From contig MSJI02000769.1 in the NCBI GenBank assembly GCA_001931905.2, positions 1-64,000 of the forward strand: DNA of 64,000 nucleotides, written 5' to 3'. The translations under genes and the position numbers were made by a program. Each line of letters starts with the position of its first letter. The first letter of the stretch is position 1. The notes beneath the pieces were generated by a model. The model saw only the letters and a program-made list of their open reading frames with translations. It had not been told where the DNA came from and searched no databases. Below, piece after piece: positions 9,850 to 20,804 of the stretch. The DNA is from Cladosporium sp. IMV 00045. Lineage: Eukaryota; Ascomycota; Dothideomycetes; Cladosporiales; Cladosporiaceae.

Positions 9850-12800
9850 CGTCAAGGTAGCACGGCAGCAAAAAGTAATTTCAAGAGGATTTCCGGAGGT
9901 AATGTATGGAAGATGGTATTTTTAGTTGAGGTCCAGCAAATGATTGTTGTCCTTCACTTTGCCTTTCTGATGTCAGGTAAGGCGCAAACGTCACGACGCT
10001 TTCCCCACCACCGTATAGATGCCTCAGGCTTGAATCTGGATCTCGCTCTACGCCCACACGATAACCGTCTTCGTTCACAAGCAATAATAACATTGACTTC
10101 ATGAACATTTCTGTTTTGAGTCTTCGCCGGCAAAAGTTGCCCACGAATATATCACGAGAAGTGTGAATCCACGTGAATAACATATATGGAACAGAGAAAA
10201 CATCGCGACGTCGATTCATGCGCCCTCGCCACCAGACATACACGACATATCGGATGATACCGAAGAAACAGCATCACGCGATCTCGCACATTACAAGAAA
10301 TTCTGACTGCTCGCAAAGAGTTGTCTGGATACGAAATTGAACGACCGGTCGTGACCGACGTAAAACGCAATATTGACGATGATCTCTCAAACTTTGCCAT
10401 GTGTCCCACGGTATGCCACCGCCGGAATCTCATCATCGTCAGTTACACTGCTGTTCGACAACGGCCACGAATACAGTGTACGTCAACAGCGCTTTTTTGA
10501 GGAACACGCAGGAATAGAAAGCACAACATAATCTCAGTATCGAGTACGCACGCCTATACGTGTTGGCGTGCGTATGCCTCTTGGTATATATGCATGTGTC
10601 CGTCAGAGAACGCAAGCTAGCGGTCAACATGTGCTGAATGCTTATTGATACGACATCGTCAAAATATCGCCGTCAGTAATTCTGGTCGCGCTGGGAACCA
10701 GTGACACGCATGAAAAAGAAGCATTCGAGCCATCGAGACTTGGCTGGCTGAGCAGCCGCCACTTGATTCAAAGATCTCACTGCATGTGCTCGACTGAAAT
10801 AATCCAACCGCAGGAACAAAGGCAGGTAGGCAGTACACGCTCGACAGGGTGAAGCCTGGTATCGGCTCAGATGGCGGGCCCATGCCAGAGATTGGCGCGG
10901 AGATTGTCTCCCCGACACAGATCACTGCAGGCAATGGCACGCCGTGTAAGATGCGCAACATCCACTCGACAACACTCCATCCATCATGCTGACAGGCGTT
11001 GGACCCGTACACCTACCACGTTTCTTTGTTTCGCTGAAACGCGCGCGGCGCAGATGCATCCTGCTCGATCAAAGATCCTACAGCAAAGTGCATGTGCGGG
11101 CCGCGGGGCAGGGCGAATTGCAGGTTTGCAATAGCTGCTTCGGAGATGATAGGCGTCGCGGCTGGAAGCCTGGATGTTCGCGCGACCGGGATGATGGGAG
11201 TACCGAAGTACGACTGCTTCCAGCGGCTTGATTTTGCAGCTGGGATGTTGGCAGTCAAAGGGCGAGACTACTTCATTCTTTCATTCAAAGTTGTGGGCTC
11301 AGGATGGGTAGGAAAAGCTTCTAGCGTGATGGCCTGCGCTCGTCCGACCCTATCGAGCTTATTTCGCAGTCCGGGCCCTCTCGCCGCACTTGGCAATCGA
11401 ATGCTGCCTGTGCTGCTCTATTGGAACTGCCCTCGCCGCCTTGAGCGCGGAGCAGACATCAACAAATTGCAATATTGGCTTTAGCAAACTGTTGGCAACG
11501 GCCTTGCTCGCGTGGTCGAGATACCAAGACCGGCATTGCCGTCTTAGCGAATGTCCGGCTCAGAAGGCGCAGCAGGATGAAAACTATCTCTGTTGGCGGA
11601 GACCGAGACGGTCTACGCCAGAATAACACACTCTCAGATGAAAATTTTGGTATGAATCAACAAACGAACACGCGCTGACGTACTGTTTCACCTTGCGACC
11701 GGCGAGCCGGTGAGGTCGGCGACCGACATGCCGTCCTCGAGGGATTCTGGCTGATGCTCCTCCGGCGCTTGTGTCAGTTGTCGGCGTTCAGGGTTTTCCT
11801 GGGGTCAACTGAGACTACTGCTGTGCAATGATGGAATAAGGACCCATACCAGTCACTCGATCGAGAGTCTTAATCCCCCTGGTCCCGCGCGTCGTGATAT
11901 TCGACAGGGCTACAAGGCTAGCAATCTTATGTCGCGACTCAGTCGACGTGCATGTTTGTTTGTATGCCCGAAGCAACAACGACGACGTCGTGGACGTGCA
12001 TGTCGAGATGTTGTGCGGCCATGCCAAACGATTCATCAATAATGCTGTATCGCTGTGAATGCATCTCGAATTGCATCTATCCCATGGTCCGGCCGTTCGA
12101 CACACGCGTCCGCGCCGTCGTCACAGCAGGTACCACGGCGCCTGGTCTACACCGTTCCTGAGGCGCGGCGAGCATCTGCCCAATGGCCGCGGGTAAAGCC
12201 ATTGCCACAGCAGATGGAGACATGTGTGGTGTCTCAGAACACGCGCCTTGACGCCCCGAGAGCCAGGTGTCAGCCGGGCGTTCGGGGTTCTGTAAGTTTC
12301 GGCAGGTCTCTTATCACTCCCAATACTATGATTCCCACGCCTCTTCAACGCTGTGGTAGGGCAGGCAGCCCGTCGAGGCACACAGGAATGACGGGGAGGA
12401 TGTGTGGTATAGGCCAGCATTACGACGCCTGGTGGCAAGCTGCTGAGCTGCTGTTCTCAGGCGTGCGACCGGTCGTTCTATGGTGGGGTATGTATAAGAA
12501 GTAATTCGGCTCTTGTCGTGCCTCGTCGGCGCGGAACACCACTTGCAGCAGCAATTTCTTTTCAGAGCTTGACTCGCAGGCTTTGCACCGGATCAGCGTC
12601 CGGCGGTCTCCCATCCTTTCCACAGAAGCAATCTCGCACTGCAGACTCGCCGGGCGATTGCGCGCGGTTGGTTCCAGACGCATCAAGCCTGTCTTCCGAA
12701 CGACCACAGCATTGTTCGTGGTAGAGTCACAGACTCACAGGCCGGCACATCCCATTGCCTCCACTGTCTCGACTGTCGTGAGGCGTTCGCCCAGGTCGCT

Positions 12801-13457
12801 ACCCCGGGCGCCTGGTGGTGGCCTCTAGACCATCTTCAGCCCAAGGGCGTCGGCAATCTCTCGATCGCCCGCAAAGGAAAGGGACAAGCATCTCGCCAGT
12901 GTGCCGGATCCACGTGCTGTTTGCGCCACGCCGCCGTTCTAGCGCCAAGTGCACTGACGCGGCTGCGCAGGCAGGGCACCGCCAGCGACCACTCAGCAGA
13001 GAGCCAGACTGCAGCGAGGCCGGTCGCCGTCGCTGTCGTCGCCCGTCTACTGCTTGGGTGCTCGGTTTCAAGGTCACGCCCGAGCTGCAGGCCTAGCCCA
13101 ACTGTCGCCATCAAGGGCAGGCCAAAGCTCTTCGCCTGCTGTCTTCGTCACCAGGCCTGCTGATCCTATATCACAGGTCCCGGTGCCCTCCTCACTAAAG
13201 CTTTGGTTCTTGTCTGAAGACTTATACCACGCTGCTACCACCATCAACCGTCAACCGTCAACAACACGACCCTGTTCTCGAAAGACATTATTTCCATTCA
13301 ACAACCTCGCCTTATATTAACACCACGCACACCCCTGCTGCGGCTCCCTCCACGCCCGTTATACGTCTGACGATCCCCGAGCCGGCTGCTCCTACCAGTC
13401 CGGGCCTGCAACTTCGGCTCCCCTCTGTCGAATTGCGCGCGAGTGTTCGCCGGCGCA
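9850..13457. other. 3.6 kb gene-poor interval
   Basis: It separates the divergent DOA1 and BTB genes. Many open frames of 60-150 codons occur on both strands, as expected from GC-rich DNA. None shows a domain, low-complexity pattern or splice structure I can support. The last 150 bases before 13458 are C-rich and pyrimidine-rich, like a fungal core promoter and leader. A long 5' leader or non-coding transcript for the BTB gene is possible but not shown. Confidence 0.4.
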
Positions 13458-14579
13458 ATGGCCTCCACCACACGCAACAATCCTCATAATGAGTTGATGA
13501 GTGCTTTGTCGACGTCAGTATCCTCCCGCGCGCCCTCTCAATTGTCGCTTTCCGCACCACGCAATTGCATTTGGTGCAAGAAATCTCCATCATGGGCCGT
13601 ACTTACATGCGTAACAGACTTCACCTCGGTGGGAAATACTCTGATCTTACCGTCACCTGCAACTACCGCCAATGGTCTGTCCACAAGGCTATCTTGTGCT
13701 CCCGCAGCGGCTTCTTCGACGGTGCATGCAGCAATCGTTTTCGTGAAGCTGACACTGGCGTCATCGATCTGAGCGAAGATGACGAGGATGCCGTCGAGCA
13801 AATGATTCACTGTAAGTCGACTCGTTCTCTTATATGCGGTCGCGACGTACCTGCAGTATGTCGCACGCATCAAGCTGCATTTACTGACACATGCCTGACC
13901 AGTTTTCTACCACCTGGACTACCTCAACGATGACACAGACCGCGAGGCATCAAGCGTGTTCCGTCACAGACAACTCGCCGAGCAGCGTCGCAGACTGCCA
14001 AAGAAATTCGACGTCTCTCAAATCGAAGACCCTCTCCTCTCACAAGCTGGATACTGCGCGCCTGAGCCCCAAGTCGCTTCCCCAATGAGCCCGCCCGACT
14101 CCGCCATCTCCATCAACACCGACGTCTCTCAATTCAAGAAGAAGGCCAAGAGCCCGCGTTCTCCGCGTTCGCCTGCCAGGACCCGTCAACAACAATCTCC
14201 GTATGAGTCGGAGGCCAACAGCGACTACGAGTCATACGACGAAGACGAGGAGGTTGGCGAAGAGGAATCTCACCTCTTGCTCCACACCCGCGTTTACGCC
14301 CTTGCCGAGAAGTACGATATCCCATCTCTCAAGGATTTGGCTCAGAGCAAATTCGAGATGGCCATGGCCTGCTACTACGACTCTTCCGAGTTCGCCGATG
14401 CCATCGAGGAGGTCTACTCTTCGACCATCGACTCCGACCGCGGTCTTCGCGATGTGGTCCTTCAGGCATTCCGCAGCCACCCAGCACTTGCTACGACGCA
14501 GGACGTCTATGCTGTCATCAAGGACACCCCAACACTCGCACTTGAGCTTTTCAAGACTGAGCGGGGCTTGCCGATCTGA
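13458..14579 (+). CDS. BTB/POZ domain protein
   Basis: Three exons: 13458-13513, 13618-13811 and 13903-14579, giving 308 residues. The first donor is GTCAGT, chosen because joining it to the acceptor at 13617 yields MSALSTLHLGGKYSDLTV, the usual BTB entry. The BTB core runs from about residue 20 to 85: KYSDLTVTC, VHKAILCSRSGFF and a GVIDL segment, then after the intron FFYHLDYL. An insertion rich in Ser/Pro/Lys and an acidic patch (YDEDEEVGEEES) separates this from the C-terminal helical part (VYALAEKYDIPSLKDLA..KF). Such fungal BTB proteins are common. They may act as Cul3 adaptors or as transcription-associated dimerisers, but the partner is unknown. The basic stretch KKKAKSPRSPRSP could serve as a nuclear signal. 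Confidence 0.9.
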
Positions 14580-17500
14580 ACGATGAGAGACTTCGACTCT
14601 TAAGTCAGTTTTGTCAACACCAGGCGGACGTCGTTCCATCTGTTCCGCCGTCGCAATTTGCGGCTTCAGTCGGCAAAGAACGAGCCAACTCGTCATTTAC
14701 GATGCTGGTGCATATCTTGAACCCGTCAGACCATGGCCACGGGCTCACTCCGCAGCTACCGCCGCATACCGCCCAAGAGGCGCCTCGTGGACATCTATCA
14801 GCGAGATGCAACGCCTTACGGCTCATGGCGAATTTTCAAGTTCTTCATTACCACACGATTCCATTGGAGGCACTCTACGGCAAGGCCGAACTCGATGGTA
14901 CAGCGAACTATCATTTTTCATATCTCAACTTCAGGAATTCCAGGCAGACAAAAAAATGCATGGCGGCGTTTACGGCGGTGTGGCACGACATTGATACCCA
15001 TCGCACACAGTCGCTTGAAAGACAGGCAAACGGCAGGAAAGAAATTCGGCGCATTTCCATCATTTGTTTGATTGCATATCATAGGACCAGTCGCGCATGC
15101 ATGTATCAGACAGAATCTATTGATCTATCACTCTACCCAAGTCCCCATTCCCGTCCCTGCCACCAGTGCAATCTCCGAATTCGCGTACGTCTCCTGCATC
15201 ACGCATCAAGCAATCTTCGCAAGTACATTTGTACATGTATCCCATCTGCACACGCACCTCCCTCTCTGCGTGCGTTTATGCCCGCCCCGTGACAGCCACG
15301 CAGAGCGCACGCCCGCCCGCATGAGAAATCTGCATGCGACATCCCACGCCACGGCAACCAACAAGACCAGGTGCACATTCCGAGGCATGAAGGCCAAGCC
15401 GAGAAAAAATCGCAAAAGCTGCTCATCAATCTGCACGTCGCCGTCCGCTCCGTCTGCCCCGCCGTGGATGGACACTACTGCATTAAGCACTGCACCACCC
15501 GTCTCCCAGGAAATCCCACACCCTCTTCCTCGCGTACGTGCAACCACACCTCTTCGCGCATCGCTGGGGAGAATCTCTGGCCTCTGCCGGACCAAGACTT
15601 TTTCCTCGCCTGTCGTCGTCCCCCACACTTCTGGGACCGACGACCCCGCACAGCAAACGCAACAAGAAGAGGGACACACACCCTGACATCTCCGTGCTTC
15701 TCGACTCGTCGAATGCTTTTCCAATCCAACCGCACGCACTCATCACATCCTCTCGAGAGCTCTGAGGAAGATCGGCAAAAGCCGAACCGTAAGCACTTGA
15801 GGAGGGGCCCTCCTGTTTATCCGCTTTGTTCTTCTCACTTTGAGGATGCGATACAACCCCACCAAAAGACAAAGCGGTAGGTAGTGGGCAAGGTAGCGAC
15901 TTGCGAAAGTAAGACCTCCACCTGCATGGCCCGGCGGGTTGAAGTTCGTACCCAACGATCCAAAGCCCGTCAGGATCCTTCACTCAATCCCTAGTCTGAG
16001 AGGGAGGGGGCTGCAACAAGAAAATCCTCAATCCAAACAAAACCGCAAACGACATCGGCGCCCCGGCGCGCAACGAAAGCCATAGGCTACACCGCGCCGC
16101 AGATCCCCGCGGCCTCACCATCCAAACCCAGCGAAACAGAGAGGACCGCGCGAACACAAAGAAGTCGATCAGGATGCTGACCGCAGGAAAGCAAGCAAGC
16201 AGCAGCGTCGCCCGCCGGCGGGTAAACTTCTTAAGGCAAGCAACCTTTAACTACTGGAGCGGCGAAAAGCATGCAAACAACAACAAGCGACGATCCAAAT
16301 CCTGCCGCGGCGTGGAAGGAAGAAAGTAGAGCCAAACTGCTCTTTTTTGCGTTTTGCGCGCGAAGGCGCGTTTCAGATTATGCATGTGTTCGGCGCGGTC
16401 GGCATGTTGGCTTTTTCTTGGGTTGGGCCACTTGACTGGCCCAGGTTAAGAGCAGGCAATCCTCTCTCCCGGCGCGCGGGCGCTCGGTGGGAGAGCCTTT
16501 TGCGATTCTCTGGTTCGCGGTTCTTTCGATCGTTTGTGATCGCCTTTGCAGCTTACCCAGTTGCCGTTTCAGGCCAGGAGCGCCCGCTGTTGCAGTTACA
16601 TGTAGCAAGTAGCAGTTATGCGAAGCGCTTCGCGCAGGAAAATGTGATTGTGGCCAACGGGGCGTCAGCTTTCTCTCACCAACATCGTCCCAGGTCAGCA
16701 CGGAGACGGGTCCTCGATGCTTTCTGGGGCTGGAGAGGCGTGAGAGTGTGCGCGTCTTTTCCTGAATCCTCTTTCGAGAGGTGTCAGAGCGGTCGGCCTG
16801 GAACAAAGCGGGGGTCGTCTCGCTTCTTTGTACACAGGGTGTACTGATACAGTATTCTAGACAGGTGTGTTGTTGTCTCTAGGAACTTTTGTTTACGGAC
16901 TTCAAACCTGGGGAGCCGGTAGGGTGCCATTTTGTCTTTTTCCACGCTGGCTAAATTCAATGTTCCTTCTCTTCGATCGAGGCTTTTTCAGCCTCGCGTA
17001 TCTGTTGTTCGCGCGATCGTGAAAGTTCCGGGAGATGCCAGTGCTTTGCGAGCTTCGCACGGGGAGACTTTTGCTCGGTACCAGAGAAAACGCACGTGGG
17101 CGAGACCGACTTTGACAAGCTATCACTTCATACTGTCGGCTGGAACTGCTTGAGGCTGTGGCACTGCTGTGAGCGCGAATGTTACAGCGATCAAAGCGCG
17201 TGTTTGCGCTGATCTGGTGGCAGCCGTTGTTCGGTTCTGACTTCAGCTGCAACGGTTGTTCTAGATTCATGTCTTTAGATCGAAAGGCGAAAGGGCTTAT
17301 CTGATGGCTTTTTAAATGCCTACACTGCTTTCTCTGGTCACAGAATACGGTATAAGCTTCACGTATTGCTGTTGCTTCGAACGCATATGCAAGCCTCGTG
17401 AACAAGCACAATGCGGGCGATTCATGCTATTTCTGTAGGATGGGAATTGATGATGTGGACGTCTGGACAGTGGTGAAGGTCGAGGACAAGCCTCGGACGC

Positions 17501-17788
17501 TTTGATGTCAGGTCCTGCGTTGACTTCTTGAACAAACTTATAGTTGCCTGATTATGCTGAAACTCTCCTTACAATACAAAGACGCATCGAGAGTAGTTGT
17601 ACTCTTTGGGATAACGACAATCCTCTGTGACTTCTCGTATAACGGATGCTGCGGTTGAGGCGTTGCCACATCTCGATCGACTCAAGCCACTGGCGTGATG
17701 ATGTTGTGGTCCTGTTCAAACCCGTCCATCATACCGCCCTGCATCAATCGTTCTCCAATCCTGCGCAACATGATCAACCTCGTTCGTC
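14580..17788. other. 3.2 kb interval between convergent genes
   Basis: It lies between the 3' ends of the BTB gene (+) and the HTH-GNAT gene (-), so it needs no promoter for either, which makes its length unusual. Open frames up to about 200 codons (for example 15072-15686 +) are Pro/Ser/Thr/His-rich translations of C-rich DNA, with no domain or homologous motif. No RNA gene signature was found. Confidence 0.35.
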
Positions 17789-19246
17789 TCATGGCTGCTG
17801 TTGCGCGTGTCTCAACGCCTCAAGATCCAGCTGCATAGTCACCACGTCGACAACTTCCCCAAACTTGAAGCCCACCCTCTCTAACCTGCCGACGCATTTG
17901 AATCCCATCCTGGCATGCAAACGCCCAGTGGCAATCGTCTCAATTGCCTGACCTGGCGACACTGACATCGCGGCCAAAAGCTGCGCCTTGGAACTCCCAA
18001 GTAGCAACCGCTGGATCAGAGCCTCGAGCAAACGCCGGCCAATGCCTCTTCCCTTGGCGTCAGGATGGACATAGACGCTGTTTGCGGCTGCCGGACGATA
18101 GCCGGCGCGATCGTTCCACGGCGCAGCGTAAGCGTAGCCACATACGGGTCCAGTCGGAGTGACTGTGGCGACAACGTACGGAAGATCAACGTTTGCGGAG
18201 CGTGTCTGTTGTATCTGCGCGGCAGTTTGGGCAAGAGAAGGAGCCTTTTCGGCAAGCGTTGCGATTGATGTGTTGACGTAGTGCGTGTAGATTTCTGCAA
18301 TCGCAGGTGCGTCGCTCGGCGTTGCGTCGCGGACTTCCACGTTGCTTAGCATGTCGATGGTGCTGGAAGGTTCAATCGGAGCAACGTGAGAATATGCTGG
18401 CGGCGCAGGAGGAGGTGGAATTGGTTCACTTCCAAGACCTGGCTGGATTGCATTTTCCACTGACTGTGCTGGCGTAGGGGTAGTGGGCATTTCCACTTCC
18501 TGTGGCAGCTCCTGTGGGTGCTTCTGTTGTCGCTCCTTTAGTCGTCTGTAGTACGTCGCAGGTGAGATACCAGCTTCCTCCAAGAGCCTCTTGCGGTCTG
18601 CTTTGCCGAGAGCTCGAGGTCCGCCGCTTTCGTCGTCAAGGAGTGCATCCATTTCCTTCCTCGGCCTACCAACAGGTTTCTGCGGTCCTGGTGCTCTGGT
18701 GGGGGACTGCCGACCTTGCTTCAGAGCTTCGGTTCTTTGCTGAATCCATCGATAAGCTTGAGCCTGGGCTGGGCACCATTCTTCGTCTTTGTGAGCTTGG
18801 ACGAATGCTCGGAGCGGTTTGATCCCATTTGGCTTATCCCATTCCCAGAAAAAGATGGTTCGATGGGGCGTTAGATAATTCTCCGCCTCGGTCCGAGACC
18901 AACCATGACGATGGAGAATATCCCAAATGGTGCTGATCGCCGCTTTCTTGTTGAACTTGTCGGTCAGAAACTTGCTCATGGCGTCGAGACTGGCGTCTTT
19001 ATTTTCTTGGAGATACTCAAGTAGAGCCTCCTCTTCTTCCTCGGTGAAGGTCCTGGGCCGGCCTTTCTTCGCGGTATTGTTCTGTGGTGGCCTGGGGAGT
19101 CCAAAAATCTGCCAGTTCTGTCTCCATTTACGTACTGCACGCTCACTCACGTTGAACTCTTTAGCAGTCGTTGGCACGTCGTGCTCCAGTACGAAGAGAT
19201 GATTATGGATTTGCGCCATTACGGCGTCTGGCAGAGCGGTAGGCAT
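17789..19246 (-). CDS. Transposase-type HTH domain fused to a GNAT acetyltransferase
   Basis: A single exon of 485 residues without interruption. Residues about 1-55 form a homeodomain-like helix-turn-helix (TTAKEFNVSERAVRKWRQNW). Residues about 65-120 form a second winged helix (ALLEYLQENKDASLDAMSKF, STIWDILHRHGWSR), the pair seen at the N-terminus of Tc1/IS630-type transposases. No DDE catalytic domain follows. Two AT-hook-like cores (KKGRPRT at 61-66, VGRPRK at 192-197) and a third possible HTH (EEAGISPATYYRRLKER, 223-239) lie in the middle. After a Pro-rich linker, residues 302-475 are a complete GNAT domain of the phosphinothricin/methionine-sulfoximine acetyltransferase type. It has VRDATPSDAPAIAEIYTHYV, the strand SVYVHPDAKGRGIGRRLLEAL that holds the acetyl-CoA loop (398-405), and the terminal LHARMGFKCVGRLERVGFKFG. 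The likely function is DNA-targeted or autonomous amine acetylation; both are inference. Confidence 0.85.
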   Translation of the reverse strand: MPTALPDAVMAQIHNHLFVLEHDVPTTAKEFNVSERAVRKWRQNWQIFGLPRPPQNNTAKKGRPRTFTEEEEEALLEYLQENKDASLDAMSKFLTDKFNKKAAISTIWDILHRHGWSRTEAENYLTPHRTIFFWEWDKPNGIKPLRAFVQAHKDEEWCPAQAQAYRWIQQRTEALKQGRQSPTRAPGPQKPVGRPRKEMDALLDDESGGPRALGKADRKRLLEEAGISPATYYRRLKERQQKHPQELPQEVEMPTTPTPAQSVENAIQPGLGSEPIPPPPAPPAYSHVAPIEPSSTIDMLSNVEVRDATPSDAPAIAEIYTHYVNTSIATLAEKAPSLAQTAAQIQQTRSANVDLPYVVATVTPTGPVCGYAYAAPWNDRAGYRPAAANSVYVHPDAKGRGIGRRLLEALIQRLLLGSSKAQLLAAMSVSPGQAIETIATGRLHARMGFKCVGRLERVGFKFGEVVDVVTMQLDLEALRHAQQQP

Positions 19247-20072
19247 GATGGCTGACCTCCGTTCTCAGAAAACGCGTCAAAATGTTATTGCAGGTCAAAA
19301 TCGACCTACCTAGAGTGGCAACGAGATGAAGTCGATGGGCAGGGTGATGTTGTTGATGATTTAGTCAATGGCAAGGTCGCGTCGTGTTCTGGCGGGAAAC
19401 CACGTAGGCGCGGAGCCTTGGCAGCACAAGGCTCCCACTCTTCGTCGTCTAAAGATCGGCTTACAGCTTTCTCCTGGAGTCGAATATATCAAGTGAATGT
19501 CCACTCTATTCGCAGATGCCGAGCAGAAAGTAGCGCGGTTCTCCTTTCTTTTGAGAAGAATGAAGCTCCGCTGGAAGACGCGCGAGGAGTTGACAAGCAG
19601 CCTGGGCGGAGCACACGTGATCCGCCGCACAGACCACTTGAATCAGTCGGAGATATCGGCGCGGTCGCTGCCTCCATGATCTGGTGGAAAATCCCTTTGG
19701 CATGTTGTAAGATGGTTCGATAAGACGTCGAGACAGGTAATTGCCCTACAAGATTGTACTCTTGGGTAGCAAGACTGACACCGTGGCATGAACGACTCCA
19801 TTTCGAAGAGTCTGTGCCGAAGCTTAGTCATCTCATTGCTATCTAATAAACCGAGCAACAGGTCTGTTGATACATAAGGAGTACTGTAGGGCCTCAAAGT
19901 ATCGCTCAAATCGAAAAAGAAAAGTGCAAGAAAAAGCTAATAAACCTGAACGCCTCGTTCCCCCTCACCATCGTACATCTGTCCTCCTTGGTATCATATG
20001 TCCGAACGCCAAACCCTGGCAATGAAAATTCAATCCGACACCGAAACAGTATCAAAACTGGACAAGTGCTTT
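19247..20072. other. Intergenic, upstream of HTH-GNAT gene
   Basis: This stretch contains the promoter side of the HTH-GNAT gene and the 3' side of the velvet-like gene. No supported gene; short frames only. Confidence 0.4.
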
Positions 20073-20804
20073 CTAGACATGCGCACGCAAAGGAGCACGT
20101 TGTGTATTAATCGGTCGTCGCTCAACCTTGATCGGCTCGCTGTCAACAGCAAGCACCGCCGTCCCTCCTTGCTGGGAAGCCCCAGAGCCAGCCATCTGAA
20201 GCAGAGTGGTGCGAAGGCGATACGTGCCGGCCTGGCGAATGAGTAAACCAGAGAAGGTGAAGTAGCCCAAGACGACACGGCTAGGCTGGTTGCGCTCCAT
20301 GGTCTCAACGTGCTCCAGGGGAATCTCATGCACCGAGTCGAACAGCTTCTGTCCTGCCAACAGGTTGGATTCGACTGGTACGCGCTCGCCGCTGCGAGTA
20401 TCGGCTACGAGCGAGGTGATGGCTACCAGTCGAGAGGTGTCGACGTTGGCGCCTTCGGAGGCTCGATCTGCGGTAGGGAAGCGTAGGCTGACCATGACGG
20501 AAGCTTCAACTTCCATACCGAGAGGGACCACTCTGTGAGGTTGACCGATGACGTCGAGTTCCCAAGTTGGTCGTGTTGGAGCTTTGGTGCTTGGTTGGGA
20601 GCTGGAAGATTTTCGTCTGTGGCCAGAGTCAGACTTGGATGATGACTTGTGGCCGGAGCTTCTGTGAGTGCGTTTGGAGTCCCGGTCTTCTCCTGTGGTG
20701 TCCTTGAGTTGTCTGCGAGAAGAGCCGCGTGTTGTTCCCGCGTTCACGGCTCGAGGGCCATGGCTGTCGTAGAGGTAGGTCCTTGGAGTCCCTTCCGCAG
20801 CCAT
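20073..20804 (-). CDS. Divergent velvet-domain protein
   Basis: A single exon of 243 residues starting at ATG 20804 (MAAEGTPRTYLYDS). Residues about 20-80 are basic and Ser/Lys-rich, with several possible nuclear signals. From about residue 85 it resembles the velvet fold. WELDVIGQPHRVVPLGMEVE sits where classic velvet proteins have their QQP..R motif. The C-terminal half, VVLGYFTFSGLLIRQAGTYRLRTTLLQM, matches the conserved velvet strands GFFVFPDLSVR..G.YRL.F.L.EM. The hallmark segment with CGFGDKDRRPI and PPP is absent, and the canonical AK.FPGM ending is replaced by VERRPINTQ. Velvet proteins (VeA, VelB, VosA, VelC) are fungal NF-kB-like DNA-binding regulators of light response, sporulation and secondary metabolism. 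This copy cannot be assigned to one of the four. An additional 5' exon cannot be excluded. Confidence 0.7.
   Translation of the reverse strand: MAAEGTPRTYLYDSHGPRAVNAGTTRGSSRRQLKDTTGEDRDSKRTHRSSGHKSSSKSDSGHRRKSSSSQPSTKAPTRPTWELDVIGQPHRVVPLGMEVEASVMVSLRFPTADRASEGANVDTSRLVAITSLVADTRSGERVPVESNLLAGQKLFDSVHEIPLEHVETMERNQPSRVVLGYFTFSGLLIRQAGTYRLRTTLLQMAGSGASQQGGTAVLAVDSEPIKVERRPINTQRAPLRAHV

Noticed and set aside
15072..15686. A 204-codon plus-strand open frame
   Set aside because: Low-complexity Pro/Ser/Thr/His translation of C-rich DNA, with no signal peptide, domain or upstream exon.
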